Positions 17,701-26,440 are shown, numbered from the stretch's first letter. The stretch: DNA of 64,000 nucleotides from JADLCB01 sp964398315 (GCA_964398315.1 CAYNMV010000002.1:62001-126000); one strand, 5' to 3'. Notes: generated by a model not told the origin, from the letters alone. Made by a program: numbers and translations.

Positions 17701-19305
17701 CTGGCGGCGGCGGGGGATGATCCGCGCGTCCAGGGCCAGCGTATCGAGATCCTGCTGGGCAGTGGCCGGCTGAAGGAGGCCGAGGCCGCCCTCAACCAGG
17801 CCATCACCACCCATCCCGACTCAGCCATTCTCAAGGCGCAACTGGCCGCCCTGATGCTGGCCACCGAGCGGCCGGCCGATGCCCTGGCGGCGGCCGAAGA
17901 CGCCCTGGCCCGGGATGCCAACAACGCCCTGGCGCTGCTGACCAAGGGTCGGGTGCAACTGCTCAAGGGCGAGGCCGAGGCAGCCATCCAGACGCTGACC
18001 CTCGTACGCGAGCTGGCACCCAACAACATCGACGCCCGCCTGGCGCTGGCCGAGGCGCATCGGCGCCTGGGGAACACCGGCGGCGCAATTACCGAGCTGG
18101 AGGCGGCTGTCGAGGCCCAGCCGCTGAACAAGGGGCTGCGCCTGCAACTGCTGCAGGCGCTGGCCAGCGCCCGCCCGCCGCGCTGGCTGGAGGCCGAGAC
18201 CCTGCTGCGCCAGACCCGCCAGATGCCGCAGTTCGCCCAGGATCCCGACTGGATGCTGGCCGAGGCAACCATGTGGCGCTCGCGCGGACAACACAACCGC
18301 GCCCTGGCGGCGGTGCAGGAGGCGAAAAAGCTCCTGCCGGACAACCCCGTGGTGCTCAGCAGCTACTTTGACACCCTGCTGGCGGCCCGGCAGTTCAAGC
18401 AGGTGCTGGATGAAACCCGCCCGCTGATGGAGCAGGAGCCGGTGCCGGCCTGGATCTACCAGACCCGCGCAATCGCTCACAATGGCGCGGGCGATCCGGC
18501 GGCGGCTCTGGCCGAGTTTGAGAAGGCCCTGGCCACCCCCGAGGCCCGCCAGCACGCCGAGGTGCAGGCCCAGCTTATCGCCGCCATGGCCCGTGAGATC
18601 GGCGTGCGCGACGCCATCCGCCACATGGGCGACAAGATCGACACCGATCCCGCCTGGCAACTGCTGGCCCTGCAGCTTTACCAGTCCGGTGACATGCATG
18701 ATGAGGCGATTGGCCTGCTGGAGCGGATGGATGAATCGAAGCTGACAGAGGCCCAGCTCAGGCAGTATCTCCGTCATGCCGGCATGATCTATTCCAGCGC
18801 CCGCCCGATGCCCCGCGCCCAGCAGGCGCTGGATGCCTACGTGAAGCTGCTGGAGATCGAACCGGATGCGATGGATGTGCTGAACAACCTGGCGTGCCTG
18901 CTGATCGATACCATGCGCCCGGCCGATCCCAACCGCGCGTTCACCTACAGCCAGCGGGCGATGGACCTGATGAACCAGCGCGGGCAAATCCAGCCGCTGA
19001 TCCAGGACACCCACGGCTGGGTGATGACCCACATCCCCCAGCGCCAGGTGCAGGGGATGAACCTGCTGGCCGAGGTGGTCTCGCGCAATCCGAGCTTCCC
19101 CGAGGCGTACTATCACCTGGGGGTGGCTTACCTGAAACAGTCCGAGCCACGCCGGGCGATCCCGCATCTGGAGCGGGCTCGGCAGATGATCGATCAGATG
19201 GAACCGGATCGGGCCCGCCAGTACACGCAGCTCAGGAGCGATGTGGAGGCGGCGCTGGCCCAGGCGCATCAGGAAACCGCCCAGGCGTCTGGAGGTGGAA
19301 CGTGA
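14722..19305 (+). CDS. giant TPR-repeat protein of the exosortase locus
   Basis: A 1,527-residue protein with a single N-terminal membrane anchor (residues about 9-31, FLIILTLVVGGGGVAALVATKFL). Almost all of the rest is tetratricopeptide-like helical repeats, with recurring patterns such as ALxxxP-x-N and LAxAxxxxGxxxxA. It resembles, and exceeds in length, the TPR proteins (PrsT-like) found beside exosortases. They are thought to organise polysaccharide synthesis/export at the membrane or in the periplasm. It follows the EpsI-like gene after 72 nt. A long antisense frame here is a composition artefact. Confidence 0.85.
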   Translation: MARRVNTKFLIILTLVVGGGGVAALVATKFLLKPNPDALVQQSDEALAAGDLDEGARFLQRAIGARPGDPTLRVRLGDVWLQQSRTDSDAPRRAMQAWNSALEVDPTHQPALDRLLTMFRQIVASSPESSNFAELRRLAERAVALQPDNYEIQGVIHQTIIEPAVAHGYPTSRETLEQAVAGMMELMEKDPAGSLYPYWVARARLYQAASEGETIRQRLRDETLALFDKALQRQPENAAMHWRAAQIHRMASAFERDKASRDARLERARELAMRALELAREDDPHYTEMHVQAAELTVLAGNYEGAVEIMRKLAAARPDDPEARLYLAQTLGRDPQHRAEAVALLETPLPERQITPATAVRNFELPTQVLLLELRIGRLGEITDAAQKQQAMQQIESLMTDLTRRLGETPRLLRLRGQLLLAQNKPVPAIQALEQARAIMQHEGLPTDYELLFTLARSYIQQGQTGLAEGLLSEILRAHPGQDLPRLLLADLLLQRNDITGAEYQLRQLEEHGANPAQLQRLRLAIANARADKESVAREFDAMPEETAPQMAVKAQLAAATGNRPEAIRLLEKARQAQPGLINPQALAVLYLAENQREKAVAVIRDGLQADPDNRVLRLLDEQLKIENPTPEQVMEARRRVAGTIEDEFDRAVTLFDIERDSGNADAALMHLRRAIELRPDNIALKNQLFAFHLQQRDWAAAEKMADELGRANTDQAEGRLYRYQLALARGQLERAVEIANELVNRLPQFAQSHLALAQARQRQQQYALAIESYNRVLERQRTNMEAYRGLIACYEALQQYDQMLRTIEQAQQIRPNDPFFAEAKLQHAERYGNPADALPAREAAVKQNPDNLSAVAQLGQVYQASARYAAQRGDESGAKAAMEKARATFAAALNKWPDELSIYAALASTQVALQDLPGAEQTLRQVFERDAWKDKPQPHQLLAEFFARIGRIADAKVEMRQAMLKAHGDVDVRLQLAAFLARSGDVDAALEELAAAGDDPRVQGQRIEILLGSGRLKEAEAALNQAITTHPDSAILKAQLAALMLATERPADALAAAEDALARDANNALALLTKGRVQLLKGEAEAAIQTLTLVRELAPNNIDARLALAEAHRRLGNTGGAITELEAAVEAQPLNKGLRLQLLQALASARPPRWLEAETLLRQTRQMPQFAQDPDWMLAEATMWRSRGQHNRALAAVQEAKKLLPDNPVVLSSYFDTLLAARQFKQVLDETRPLMEQEPVPAWIYQTRAIAHNGAGDPAAALAEFEKALATPEARQHAEVQAQLIAAMAREIGVRDAIRHMGDKIDTDPAWQLLALQLYQSGDMHDEAIGLLERMDESKLTEAQLRQYLRHAGMIYSSARPMPRAQQALDAYVKLLEIEPDAMDVLNNLACLLIDTMRPADPNRAFTYSQRAMDLMNQRGQIQPLIQDTHGWVMTHIPQRQVQGMNLLAEVVSRNPSFPEAYYHLGVAYLKQSEPRRAIPHLERARQMIDQMEPDRARQYTQLRSDVEAALAQAHQETAQASGGGT

Positions 19306-19593
19306 TGCGGCCCGCCGCAGCAAGATCCCGCCACGGGCAGGCCATACGAGGTGAGATCATGCGTACAGGGCCGTTGCCGATAATCTGTTGCCGATGCCTT
19401 ATCTCTCGGAGCAGCGAGGGAGCAGGGTATCAGCGCGATGTGTTGACCATGCATGGAGCGGCGCACAACACCGCCATGCCGCAACCACGAATTTAGGGTA
19501 AACTGGAGTATCCGGGGGTGCGGCTTGACCACCTCCTCAAGCGGCAGCAAGCAGTAGCGGGGCCTGCAGCCCAGGCCCTCAGGAGCAGATGCG
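19306..19593. other. 288-nt spacer between TPR and Wzz-kinase genes
   Basis: No gene is seen. A short A/T-richer patch (around 19492-19508) interrupts GC-rich sequence and could hold a promoter for the Wzz-kinase gene. The final AGGAG (about 19580-19584) is its ribosome site. Confidence 0.4.
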
Positions 19594-21828
19594 ATGACGA
19601 CCTTGCCACAGACAACCACCACCATGCGACTTCCCCGTGCCCCGGGGGTGCCTCCGGCCATCAGCGGCCATGCCCCCCTGGCGCCGGCCGGCCTGATGCA
19701 GCCGGGCATGCCGCAGATGACTGGCGCCGATGTCTGGCGCGTCATCCGCAGCAATATCTGGTTGATCCTCGCCAGCGTGGTCCTCTTCGCCGGCGCCGGC
19801 TTCGGAGTCAACCAGTACCTCAAGAACAACCACCCGCGCTGGACTTCCACCGGCGTGGTGGAGATCAACCCCAACGCCGAGCGCGATCCGCGCACCTTCG
19901 TGCAGACCGCCCCCACCAAGGAGGCCGTCCTCATCGAGCAGCGCACGCAGGCCAGCAAGCTGGCCAACGAGCGGCTGTTCAGCGAGGTGCTGCAATTGCC
20001 CACCATCCAGGAAACCAGTTGGTACAAGAGCTTCGGGGGCAAGGTTGAAGATGCCAAGGAGGATCTCAAGGATCGCCTGCGCGTCAGCCCCGTGCCCGAC
20101 ACCCGACTGATCCAGGTGTCGATGAGCGCGCCCAATCCGGACGATGCCCGCAAGATCGTCGAAGAGCTGATCAGCCTGCACATCCGCAAGGAACAGCAAC
20201 GCGCTCTGGAGATGAACATGGATCGCGGGCAGGTGCTCAACCGCCTGCTCGACGAGCGCAACGCCAAGCGGCGGCAGATCATGGAAGAGCTGCACCGCGC
20301 CACCGCCGAACTGAGCACCGCCGGCGGCGGCCTGCCCGGCACCGCCGGCGTCAGCCCCAAGGACCTGGAGTTGATGGAACTGGTCAAGCAGGCGCTGCAA
20401 CTGCGGGCCGCCGCGGAGATGGCCGAGAGCCAGTTGCAGGGCGTCCGCGAGGCGTTGCAGCGCGGCGAAGACCCCCCGGCGGTGGCCGAGCGCCTCAACA
20501 TGGACCCGATGGTCATGCGCTATCGGCAGCAGTTGGACGAGTGGGACCTGCAACTCACCGCCCTCAATCCCGACATCCTCGATGAGAGCCAGAACCGCAC
20601 CCGCCTGCTCCGCGCCAAGGACCAGACCCAGAAGGCCATGGACGACTACAAGGCGGAGATGCGCGCCACCTATCAGGCCCAGGTGATCGATGGACTGCGC
20701 TCGGCGGCAGCCTCCGCGCAGATCCAGTTGCAGGCGGTCGAGGATCGCATCAATGAGCTGAAGAGCGAGATGGGCCAGCTCAAGCAGTCGCAGATCACCT
20801 ACCTGCGCCTCCAGGATGATGACAAGAAAATCTCTGATGAGATCAACAAGCTGACGGCGGAAATCCAGCTCGTGCAGGAGATCACCCGCAAGGAGAAGTC
20901 CGCCGGGGTGAACTGGTCGGCCCGGCCGGAGAAGCCGCAGATCATGAGCTTCCCGCGCCTGCCGATCACGCTGGCGCTGGCGGTCTTCCTCGGCCTGGCG
21001 CTGAGCGTGGGCATTGCCTTCCTGCGAGAGCTGCTGGACACCAGCGTCCGCAGCCCGCGCGACATTGCCCGCGTTGGCCAGCTCAACCTGCTGGGCATCA
21101 TCCCGCACGAAAGCGACGACCAGCAGGCCGCCGGCGCAACGCTGCCGCTGATCATCGCCCAGGCGCCGCACTCGATGATGGCCGAGCAGTTCCGCCAGAT
21201 GCGCACCCGGCTGCATCACACCGCAGCCCTGGACACCACGCGCAGCATCCTGCTGACCAGTCCCAGCCCCGAGGACGGCACCACCACGGTGGCGGTCAAC
21301 CTCGCCACCGGGCTGGCGCTCAACGGCCGGCGCATACTGCTGGTGGATGCCAACTTCCGCCGTCCGGCGCTGCACAGCATCTTCAAGCTGAGCATGGACC
21401 GCGGCTTCGCCGATGCCCTGGCGGATGTCGAGCAGTTGCCCAACCTGGTGCACGAAACCGAGATCCCCAACCTCGACGTGCTCACCACCGGTCCCAAGCC
21501 GGCCAACCCGACCGAGTTGCTCGAGAGCCAGCTCTTCATCGATTTCATCGATCGCTGCCTCGACGAGTACGACCACGTGATCTTCGATACCGGCCCGATG
21601 CTGTTTATCTCCGACACCGTGGCCATGGCGCCGCGGGTGGATGGAGTGATCACGGTCGTGCGTGCCCGCACCAACAGCCGCGGCGTGCTCCAGCGCCTGC
21701 GCGATGACCTGCGCAAGCTGCGGGCCGAGCATCTGGGCGTCGTGCTCAATGCGGTCAAGCATCACGCCGGCGGCTACTACAGCCGCAATATCAAGACCTA
21801 CTACGAATACACCCAGCCCCGTGCGTAA
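19594..21828 (+). CDS. Wzz chain-length / BY-kinase-like fusion
   Basis: A 744-residue polysaccharide co-polymerase. The layout is a Wzz-type first helix (residues about 51-71), a long coiled-coil periplasmic region (QLRAAAEMAESQLQG..., SEMGQLKQSQITYLRLQ), a Pro-rich Wzz motif with second helix (PRLPITLALAVFLGLALSVGIA), and a cytoplasmic P-loop domain. In that domain the Walker A is SPEDGTTTVAVN near residues 557-567. The lysine expected in GK[ST] is replaced by Thr. Walker A' (ILLVDANFRRP) and Walker B (HVIFDTGP) are intact. The C-terminus has a tyrosine cluster, YYSRNIKTYYEYTQ, like autophosphorylation tails. It probably controls polymer length; kinase activity is uncertain. Confidence 0.87.
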   Translation: MTTLPQTTTTMRLPRAPGVPPAISGHAPLAPAGLMQPGMPQMTGADVWRVIRSNIWLILASVVLFAGAGFGVNQYLKNNHPRWTSTGVVEINPNAERDPRTFVQTAPTKEAVLIEQRTQASKLANERLFSEVLQLPTIQETSWYKSFGGKVEDAKEDLKDRLRVSPVPDTRLIQVSMSAPNPDDARKIVEELISLHIRKEQQRALEMNMDRGQVLNRLLDERNAKRRQIMEELHRATAELSTAGGGLPGTAGVSPKDLELMELVKQALQLRAAAEMAESQLQGVREALQRGEDPPAVAERLNMDPMVMRYRQQLDEWDLQLTALNPDILDESQNRTRLLRAKDQTQKAMDDYKAEMRATYQAQVIDGLRSAAASAQIQLQAVEDRINELKSEMGQLKQSQITYLRLQDDDKKISDEINKLTAEIQLVQEITRKEKSAGVNWSARPEKPQIMSFPRLPITLALAVFLGLALSVGIAFLRELLDTSVRSPRDIARVGQLNLLGIIPHESDDQQAAGATLPLIIAQAPHSMMAEQFRQMRTRLHHTAALDTTRSILLTSPSPEDGTTTVAVNLATGLALNGRRILLVDANFRRPALHSIFKLSMDRGFADALADVEQLPNLVHETEIPNLDVLTTGPKPANPTELLESQLFIDFIDRCLDEYDHVIFDTGPMLFISDTVAMAPRVDGVITVVRARTNSRGVLQRLRDDLRKLRAEHLGVVLNAVKHHAGGYYSRNIKTYYEYTQPRA

Positions 21829-21866
21829 GCCGGGCCGGATGTGGTTCGACAGGTCATGCAAACCAC

Positions 21867-21905
21867 CCGGGGCCGCGGCAGACTATCCGGCTGCCGCGGC
21901 CCCGG
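21867..21905. terminator. hairpin terminator after the Wzz-kinase gene
   Basis: A 15-bp perfect stem, CCGGGGCCGCGGCAG pairing with CTGCCGCGGCCCCGG with a 9-nt loop (21882-21890), is followed by GTCTTTCCTGT. The T-tract is weak, but the stem is very stable and lies 40 nt after the stop. Confidence 0.65.
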
Positions 21906-21974
21906 TCTTTCCTGTAGCAGTCGCTATACTGCCCTGGCCGCCTGCCGGCTGGAGATGAACCGCCCCGAGCATCC

Positions 21975-22799
21975 ATGACCACACTGGCCCTGCCCATCAC
22001 GATCATGCTGCTGGTGTCGATCATGGCGGGGATCATCGGCTGGCGCATTGCCGCCGACCGGCGCAGCGCCATCGCACTGGCCATCGCGGCGGTGGGGGTA
22101 TTGCTGATCTGGGGCGTGTGGCTGGCGGACAATCTGCTGCTGGTGCAGTGGGTGCCGCTGGCTGATGCGCTGGTGTGGCTGAATCCCCAGCCACTGGCAG
22201 CGGCGGTGCTGGCGGGGGTGGCATGGCGATGGCTGCCGGGTCCGCGCTGGCAGCGGCTGGTGCTGGTGGTGCCGTTGGCGCTGCTGGGGCCGTGGCGTGC
22301 GTATGGGCACCTGGCCGGATCAGTTCCTCATCTGCAACCGCACCGCATGAGCGGGCCGGTGGTGCGCCAGTCAACCACCAGCACCTGCTCGGCCGCCGCC
22401 GCGGCAACGGCCCTGCGGCAGGTGGGGATCGACGCCACCGAGCGGCAGATGGCCGCATGGTGCCTGACGCGTGTGGCCGGCACGACACAACTCGGCCTGT
22501 GGCGCGGCCTGAAGCGCGCCACCGCCGGCAGCGCAGTCAAGCCGATCATCTTCCATGGCCCGCTGGAGGGGCTGATCGCACAGGCGCGCGGCCCGGCGGT
22601 CCTGTCTATCACCGGCCAGCGCGCCGGCCTGCTGCCCCTGCCGGGCAACCGTCACACCATCGTCCTGCTGGGTGTGCAGGAAGATGGCATGCTCGACATC
22701 GCGGACCCTTTCTCCGGCCGCCAGACCTGGCCACCTTCGCAACTCGCTGAAACATGGACCGGCCAGGCGATCGTCCTCCAGCCTGCCGTGCGTCAATGA
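21975..22799 (+). CDS. membrane protein with C39-like cysteine peptidase domain
   Basis: A 274-residue protein. The first 110 residues form about four membrane helices. The C-terminal domain is papain/C39-like: Cys138 in RQSTTSTCSAAAAATALRQ with the upstream Gln of the oxyanion hole, His227 in GNRHTIVLLG, and Asp244 in DIADPFSG. The spacing and VQEDGMLDIADP context match peptidase C39 domains, which cleave after double-Gly leaders in bacteriocin exporters. No ABC transporter domains are attached. It closes the exosortase/exopolysaccharide locus on the same strand, so a processing role there is inferred, not shown. Confidence 0.78.
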   Translation: MTTLALPITIMLLVSIMAGIIGWRIAADRRSAIALAIAAVGVLLIWGVWLADNLLLVQWVPLADALVWLNPQPLAAAVLAGVAWRWLPGPRWQRLVLVVPLALLGPWRAYGHLAGSVPHLQPHRMSGPVVRQSTTSTCSAAAAATALRQVGIDATERQMAAWCLTRVAGTTQLGLWRGLKRATAGSAVKPIIFHGPLEGLIAQARGPAVLSITGQRAGLLPLPGNRHTIVLLGVQEDGMLDIADPFSGRQTWPPSQLAETWTGQAIVLQPAVRQ

Positions 22800-22842
22800 G
22801 GCACTGGAGCGGCGCTCACCATTTTGCCAACCGGTGCGCCGG

Positions 22843-22871
22843 TTCGAATCTCCCGCCCCTTGCGGTATAAC
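22843..22871 (+). promoter_or_regulatory. putative trpS promoter, near-leaderless
   Basis: TTCGAA (22843-22848), a 17-nt spacer and TATAAC (22866-22871) end 9 nt before the trpS ATG. The -35 box is a weak match; the -10 box is good. No Shine-Dalgarno is visible, which fits a very short or absent leader. Confidence 0.4.
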
Positions 22872-22880
22872 TGCCGGACT

Positions 22881-23975
22881 ATGAGCGAAAAGAAGCGCAT
22901 CCTCACCGGCGATACCCCCACCGGCAAGCTCCATCTCGGCCACTGGGTCGGCAGCGTGGAAAACCGCGTAGCGCTGCAGGATGAATACGACTGCTACTTC
23001 ATCATCGCCAACAAGCACGCCTTCACCACCCGCGCTGACCGGCCGGATGAGATCCGCACCAGCGTGATCGAAATCGCCACCGACTACCTGGCCTGCGGCA
23101 TCGATCCGCAAAAAAGTGCCATGTTTATCCAGAGCGAGGTGCCGGCCATCGACGAGCTGACCTTTTACTTTTCCATGCTCATACCCTTCAACCGGGTGAT
23201 GCGCAACCCCACCCTCAAGGATGAGATCCGCGACAAGGGCCTCGGCGACAACTATCCCTTCGGCTTCCCGCTCTACGCGGTGGGGCAGTGCGCTGACATC
23301 CTCGCCTTCCGGCCGCAACTGGTGCCGGTGGGGGAAGATCAACTGCCGCACCTGGAACTGACGCGCGAAGTCGCCCGCCGGTTTAACCAGATCTACTGCG
23401 GCGTCGATCCGCACACGGAAGACCGGGATTACCTCCAGGCCGGCGGCCTGTTTCCCATCATCGAGCCCAAGCTCGGCCGGGTGAAGCGCCTGGTTGGTAC
23501 CGGCGCCCCCAGCCCGGAGACCGGCGAACTGCTCAAGATGAGCAAGTCGCTGAACAACGCCATCTTCCTGGCCGATGATGCCGACACCGTGCAGAAGAAG
23601 ATCATGGGGATGTACACGGACCCCAAGCGCATCCGCGCTACCGACCCCGGCGAGGTGGACCCGGAGAAAAACCCCCTGTGGGCCTTCCATGAAACCTTCA
23701 ATCCCGACACCGCCTGGGTGGATGAGCACCGCGAACTGTACCGCAATGGCAAGGTCGGCGATGTGGCGGTGAAGAAGAAGCTGGTTGAGGTCATCAACAC
23801 CCTGCTCGATCCGATCCGCACCCGCCGCCGGCAGTACGAGCAGCGCCCCGATGATGTCATCGACGCCCTGCGCCTCGGCACGCAAAAGGCCAACGCCGTA
23901 GCCGAGGAAACCCTGCACCTGGCCAAGGCCGCCCTGAAGCAGGACTACTTCGGCAAGCGCGGGCTGACGCTGTAG
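22881..23975 (+). CDS. trpS: tryptophanyl-tRNA synthetase
   Basis: A class I aminoacyl-tRNA synthetase that charges tRNA-Trp. The HIGH-type motif is TGKLHLGHW (H18-H21), the ATP-binding GEDQLPHLELTRE segment is present, and KMSKS is exact at residues 219-223 (LLKMSKSLNN). The length of 364 is typical of bacterial TrpRS. The ATG at 22881 is chosen over upstream in-frame codons because family similarity starts at MSEKKRILTGDTPTG. It is plus-strand, convergent with the next gene. Confidence 0.95.
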   Translation: MSEKKRILTGDTPTGKLHLGHWVGSVENRVALQDEYDCYFIIANKHAFTTRADRPDEIRTSVIEIATDYLACGIDPQKSAMFIQSEVPAIDELTFYFSMLIPFNRVMRNPTLKDEIRDKGLGDNYPFGFPLYAVGQCADILAFRPQLVPVGEDQLPHLELTREVARRFNQIYCGVDPHTEDRDYLQAGGLFPIIEPKLGRVKRLVGTGAPSPETGELLKMSKSLNNAIFLADDADTVQKKIMGMYTDPKRIRATDPGEVDPEKNPLWAFHETFNPDTAWVDEHRELYRNGKVGDVAVKKKLVEVINTLLDPIRTRRRQYEQRPDDVIDALRLGTQKANAVAEETLHLAKAALKQDYFGKRGLTL

Positions 23976-24184
23976 ATTTGAGGTGCACGCCGGCGCAGTC
24001 CTGCCAATCGAGACCACACTTCAGCGCGCTCCTGCCGAGGCGGAAGCGCGCATGGCGATCGGCCAGCGCTGGTTTCGCGAGAACCCATCAAGCCCCCGGT
24101 CGCAGCCACCGTCCTTGTCGACGCAACCACCACTCAGGTGGCATTTTTGGGCAATCAGTCTTGGCCGGCAGGCAACAGCCAGCC

Positions 24185-26440
24185 TTACAGGACCATCGCC
24201 TGATCGGCTTGCAAACTGATGGTGCGCCCGTCGATGGAAACGGTGGCCGTCGCATCGCCGAAGTTGGCGAGGACGGCATACGTGCGGCCGTCGATGCCGG
24301 CGATGCGCACGCCGCGGACTTCGGCGGGGAGATCATCGATCCGAGCAGCGCTGTGGGCGGCGGCGAATTGGGCGGTGGCCTCGGCATCGGCGGCGGAGAG
24401 CACGGCCCAGCCGATATCGAGGAGGGTGGCGCCGGCGGCGTGGGCGGTGGGGCCGGTCCAGCAGCCGAGGCACAGTTCATCAACGTACAGCGAGCGAAAC
24501 TGGCCGCCGCGGCGGTGGGGGGCGCGGTGGAGGCTCAGCGTCGGCTGGCCGTAGAGGGCAACCGCGCCCAGGCGGTCATCGATGGCGGCCCAGCGGCTTT
24601 GCAGGTCGATCACCTGCTCGCGCCCCACCGGGCTGGTCAGCAGCCATTCGCCGGCCTCGGTGGCAAGCCGGCGCTGATAGTCGTTGAACAGGTCGTTGGG
24701 GATGTTCAGGTGCATCCCCTTCAGTTCCAGCGTGTAGCCGCGCAGGTTGTCCATGCGCACGCGTTGCAGCCCGATGACGGTACGGCCATCGGGCAACGCG
24801 GCGAAAGCGAGATGATGGGTTGCCATCGGCGCCTGCCGCCGCCATCCTTCGGCCACGACCAGATCCACCCCTTCGAGCACCCGGCCACAGGTAACAAAGC
24901 CGCCGTCGAATGATTCGATCGTATAGTGCCCCAGCTTGCGGTGGGGCGACTGCGAGCCGCTGTAGACCCCATCATCTCCCATGAAGCGCACCACGCCGCC
25001 GAGGTTCTGCCACCACTCGGCCAGGTGGCCATCATCCGGCGGCTGGCACAATCCCTGCGCCAGCCCGCTGGCGCGCCAGGAGAAGGAGGCGAAGCGCATC
25101 GCCGAGCGATGCAGGGCAGCTCCATGTTCCGGCTCGCACCAGCCGCCCGCCACAGATGATTCGAAAGCGGCGGCCGCACGCTGTTCATCCGTGCGCGGAT
25201 GGCCGCCCCCGGATCGCTGTTCACCGTGCGCTGGCGCAGGGTGCGCTGGCGCTGCGCGTTCGGCCAGGCCAGTCAGCGTGCCATAGGCAATCATCATCCC
25301 CAGCGCGTTGGCGCGGTCGGATTCGAGACGGGTCAGGTAGTAGGGGCTTTGCCGGGCAAGCGAATCGGCCAGCCGGCGCGTGTAGAAGCCGCCATCGCGG
25401 CTGGCGGCTGACTCGCGCTCGATCCACTCAAGCTGGCCAGCCACCAGTTCCAGGGCACGGGCATCGCCCAGGTGATCGGCCGCGTAGAGCAGGGCGGGCA
25501 GCAGGTAGTCCTGGCAGTAGGCGTAGCGGATGCGCGTGTCGCCGCCGATGCGGGCCAGACGTCCATCGGCAAAGATCATCCGCCGCAGCACCTGCCACAA
25601 ATCGGCCTGGTGATGATGCAGCGATTCGGGGATCGCCAGCCCCTGCTGCTTCAGGTCAAAGTAGAGCATCGCCGCGTTGCTCATGCAGATGACCATGTAG
25701 CCGACGTTGAGATAGCCGTGATGGTCCAGCGCATAGTGGGGAAAGAAATTCGGCCCGGCGTGCCACTGGCGCACGGGCTGTCCGGCGATGAGCGTATCAT
25801 CTTCGGCATCGGCCGGGATGCTCACGCCATTCAGCAGGAAGTGGTGGGCGCGGCGCTGCCATTCGGCGGCGCGGGGCTCATCGGGATACATCACGGCGGT
25901 GCGCCAGAGCAGCGCGCCGTTCCAGATGTTCGATTCCGGCTCGTTGCGACCGGTTGAATTCCACAGCGCCCCGGTCGGGCCGCCGTGGCCGCCCTTGGTG
26001 TAGTCGCTGAGCAGCCAGTCAGCCTCGCTCACCAGCACCCGGCGCAGCGCTGCACAATCGGCATCGGTCAGGTGCGACTTGAGTTGATGCACACCATGCA
26101 TCATCCGCTCGATGCCCAGGGCGCTGATCCAGGTATGGCCCCAGCGGGTGCCATCGGTGCAGGCACCCGTGCCCGACACATGCGAATCGAGGCTGAAGCG
26201 CAGCGCTGCCAGTGCCCGGCAGCGGGCGCGGTCAACCTCAGCGCTGTCAGAGGCCTGCCCCCGCGCGGCCAGCACCGCCATCGCCGCCAGGTATTTCTGG
26301 TTGGTCTGCACACCCCAGTTGTTGTAGCCGGTGCCGTAACAGCCCTGGCCGGGCCGGTCGGGCAGCTCATGCCAGTCCTGTTCAGCGAATTGCGCCCAGT
26401 CGCGCAGAAGTGTCAGGCAGCGTTGGATCATGGTGTGCAT
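24185..26440 (-). CDS. unknown (alpha/alpha)-toroid-like protein, possible polysaccharide lyase or hydrolase
   Basis: A 751-residue protein with no signal peptide. The N-terminal two thirds are helical with many aromatic, His and Asn motifs: GYNNWGVQTNQKYLAAM, HGGPTGALWNSTGRNEPESNIWNGA, and HAGPNFFPHYALDHHGYLNVGY. These look like the heparinase/alginate-lyase type (alpha/alpha) toroid with an Asn-His-Tyr active site. The C-terminal third is beta-rich (LGHYTIESFDGGFVTCG...; final all-beta module YAVLANFGDATATVSIDG), as in those lyases. I cannot assign a family. The lack of a secretion signal argues for a cytoplasmic oligosaccharide substrate. It is a single gene, convergent with trpS. Confidence 0.6.
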   Translation of the reverse strand: MHTMIQRCLTLLRDWAQFAEQDWHELPDRPGQGCYGTGYNNWGVQTNQKYLAAMAVLAARGQASDSAEVDRARCRALAALRFSLDSHVSGTGACTDGTRWGHTWISALGIERMMHGVHQLKSHLTDADCAALRRVLVSEADWLLSDYTKGGHGGPTGALWNSTGRNEPESNIWNGALLWRTAVMYPDEPRAAEWQRRAHHFLLNGVSIPADAEDDTLIAGQPVRQWHAGPNFFPHYALDHHGYLNVGYMVICMSNAAMLYFDLKQQGLAIPESLHHHQADLWQVLRRMIFADGRLARIGGDTRIRYAYCQDYLLPALLYAADHLGDARALELVAGQLEWIERESAASRDGGFYTRRLADSLARQSPYYLTRLESDRANALGMMIAYGTLTGLAERAAPAHPAPAHGEQRSGGGHPRTDEQRAAAAFESSVAGGWCEPEHGAALHRSAMRFASFSWRASGLAQGLCQPPDDGHLAEWWQNLGGVVRFMGDDGVYSGSQSPHRKLGHYTIESFDGGFVTCGRVLEGVDLVVAEGWRRQAPMATHHLAFAALPDGRTVIGLQRVRMDNLRGYTLELKGMHLNIPNDLFNDYQRRLATEAGEWLLTSPVGREQVIDLQSRWAAIDDRLGAVALYGQPTLSLHRAPHRRGGQFRSLYVDELCLGCWTGPTAHAAGATLLDIGWAVLSAADAEATAQFAAAHSAARIDDLPAEVRGVRIAGIDGRTYAVLANFGDATATVSIDGRTISLQADQAMVL

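Noticed and set aside
14971..17814. Long antisense frame (947 codons) opposite the TPR gene
   Set aside because: GC-rich antisense open frame with His/Gln/Leu-rich non-family sequence; the plus-strand TPR protein explains it.
19579..21861. Long antisense frame (about 760 codons) opposite the Wzz-kinase gene
   Set aside because: Same composition artefact; the plus-strand protein has clear domains.
22800..22880. tRNA-like bases (GGTTCGAATC and an anticodon-loop-like TTGCCAA) before trpS
   Set aside because: No acceptor stem or consistent T-stem pairing; the spacing between the two parts is 2-3 nt too short. Not a tRNA.
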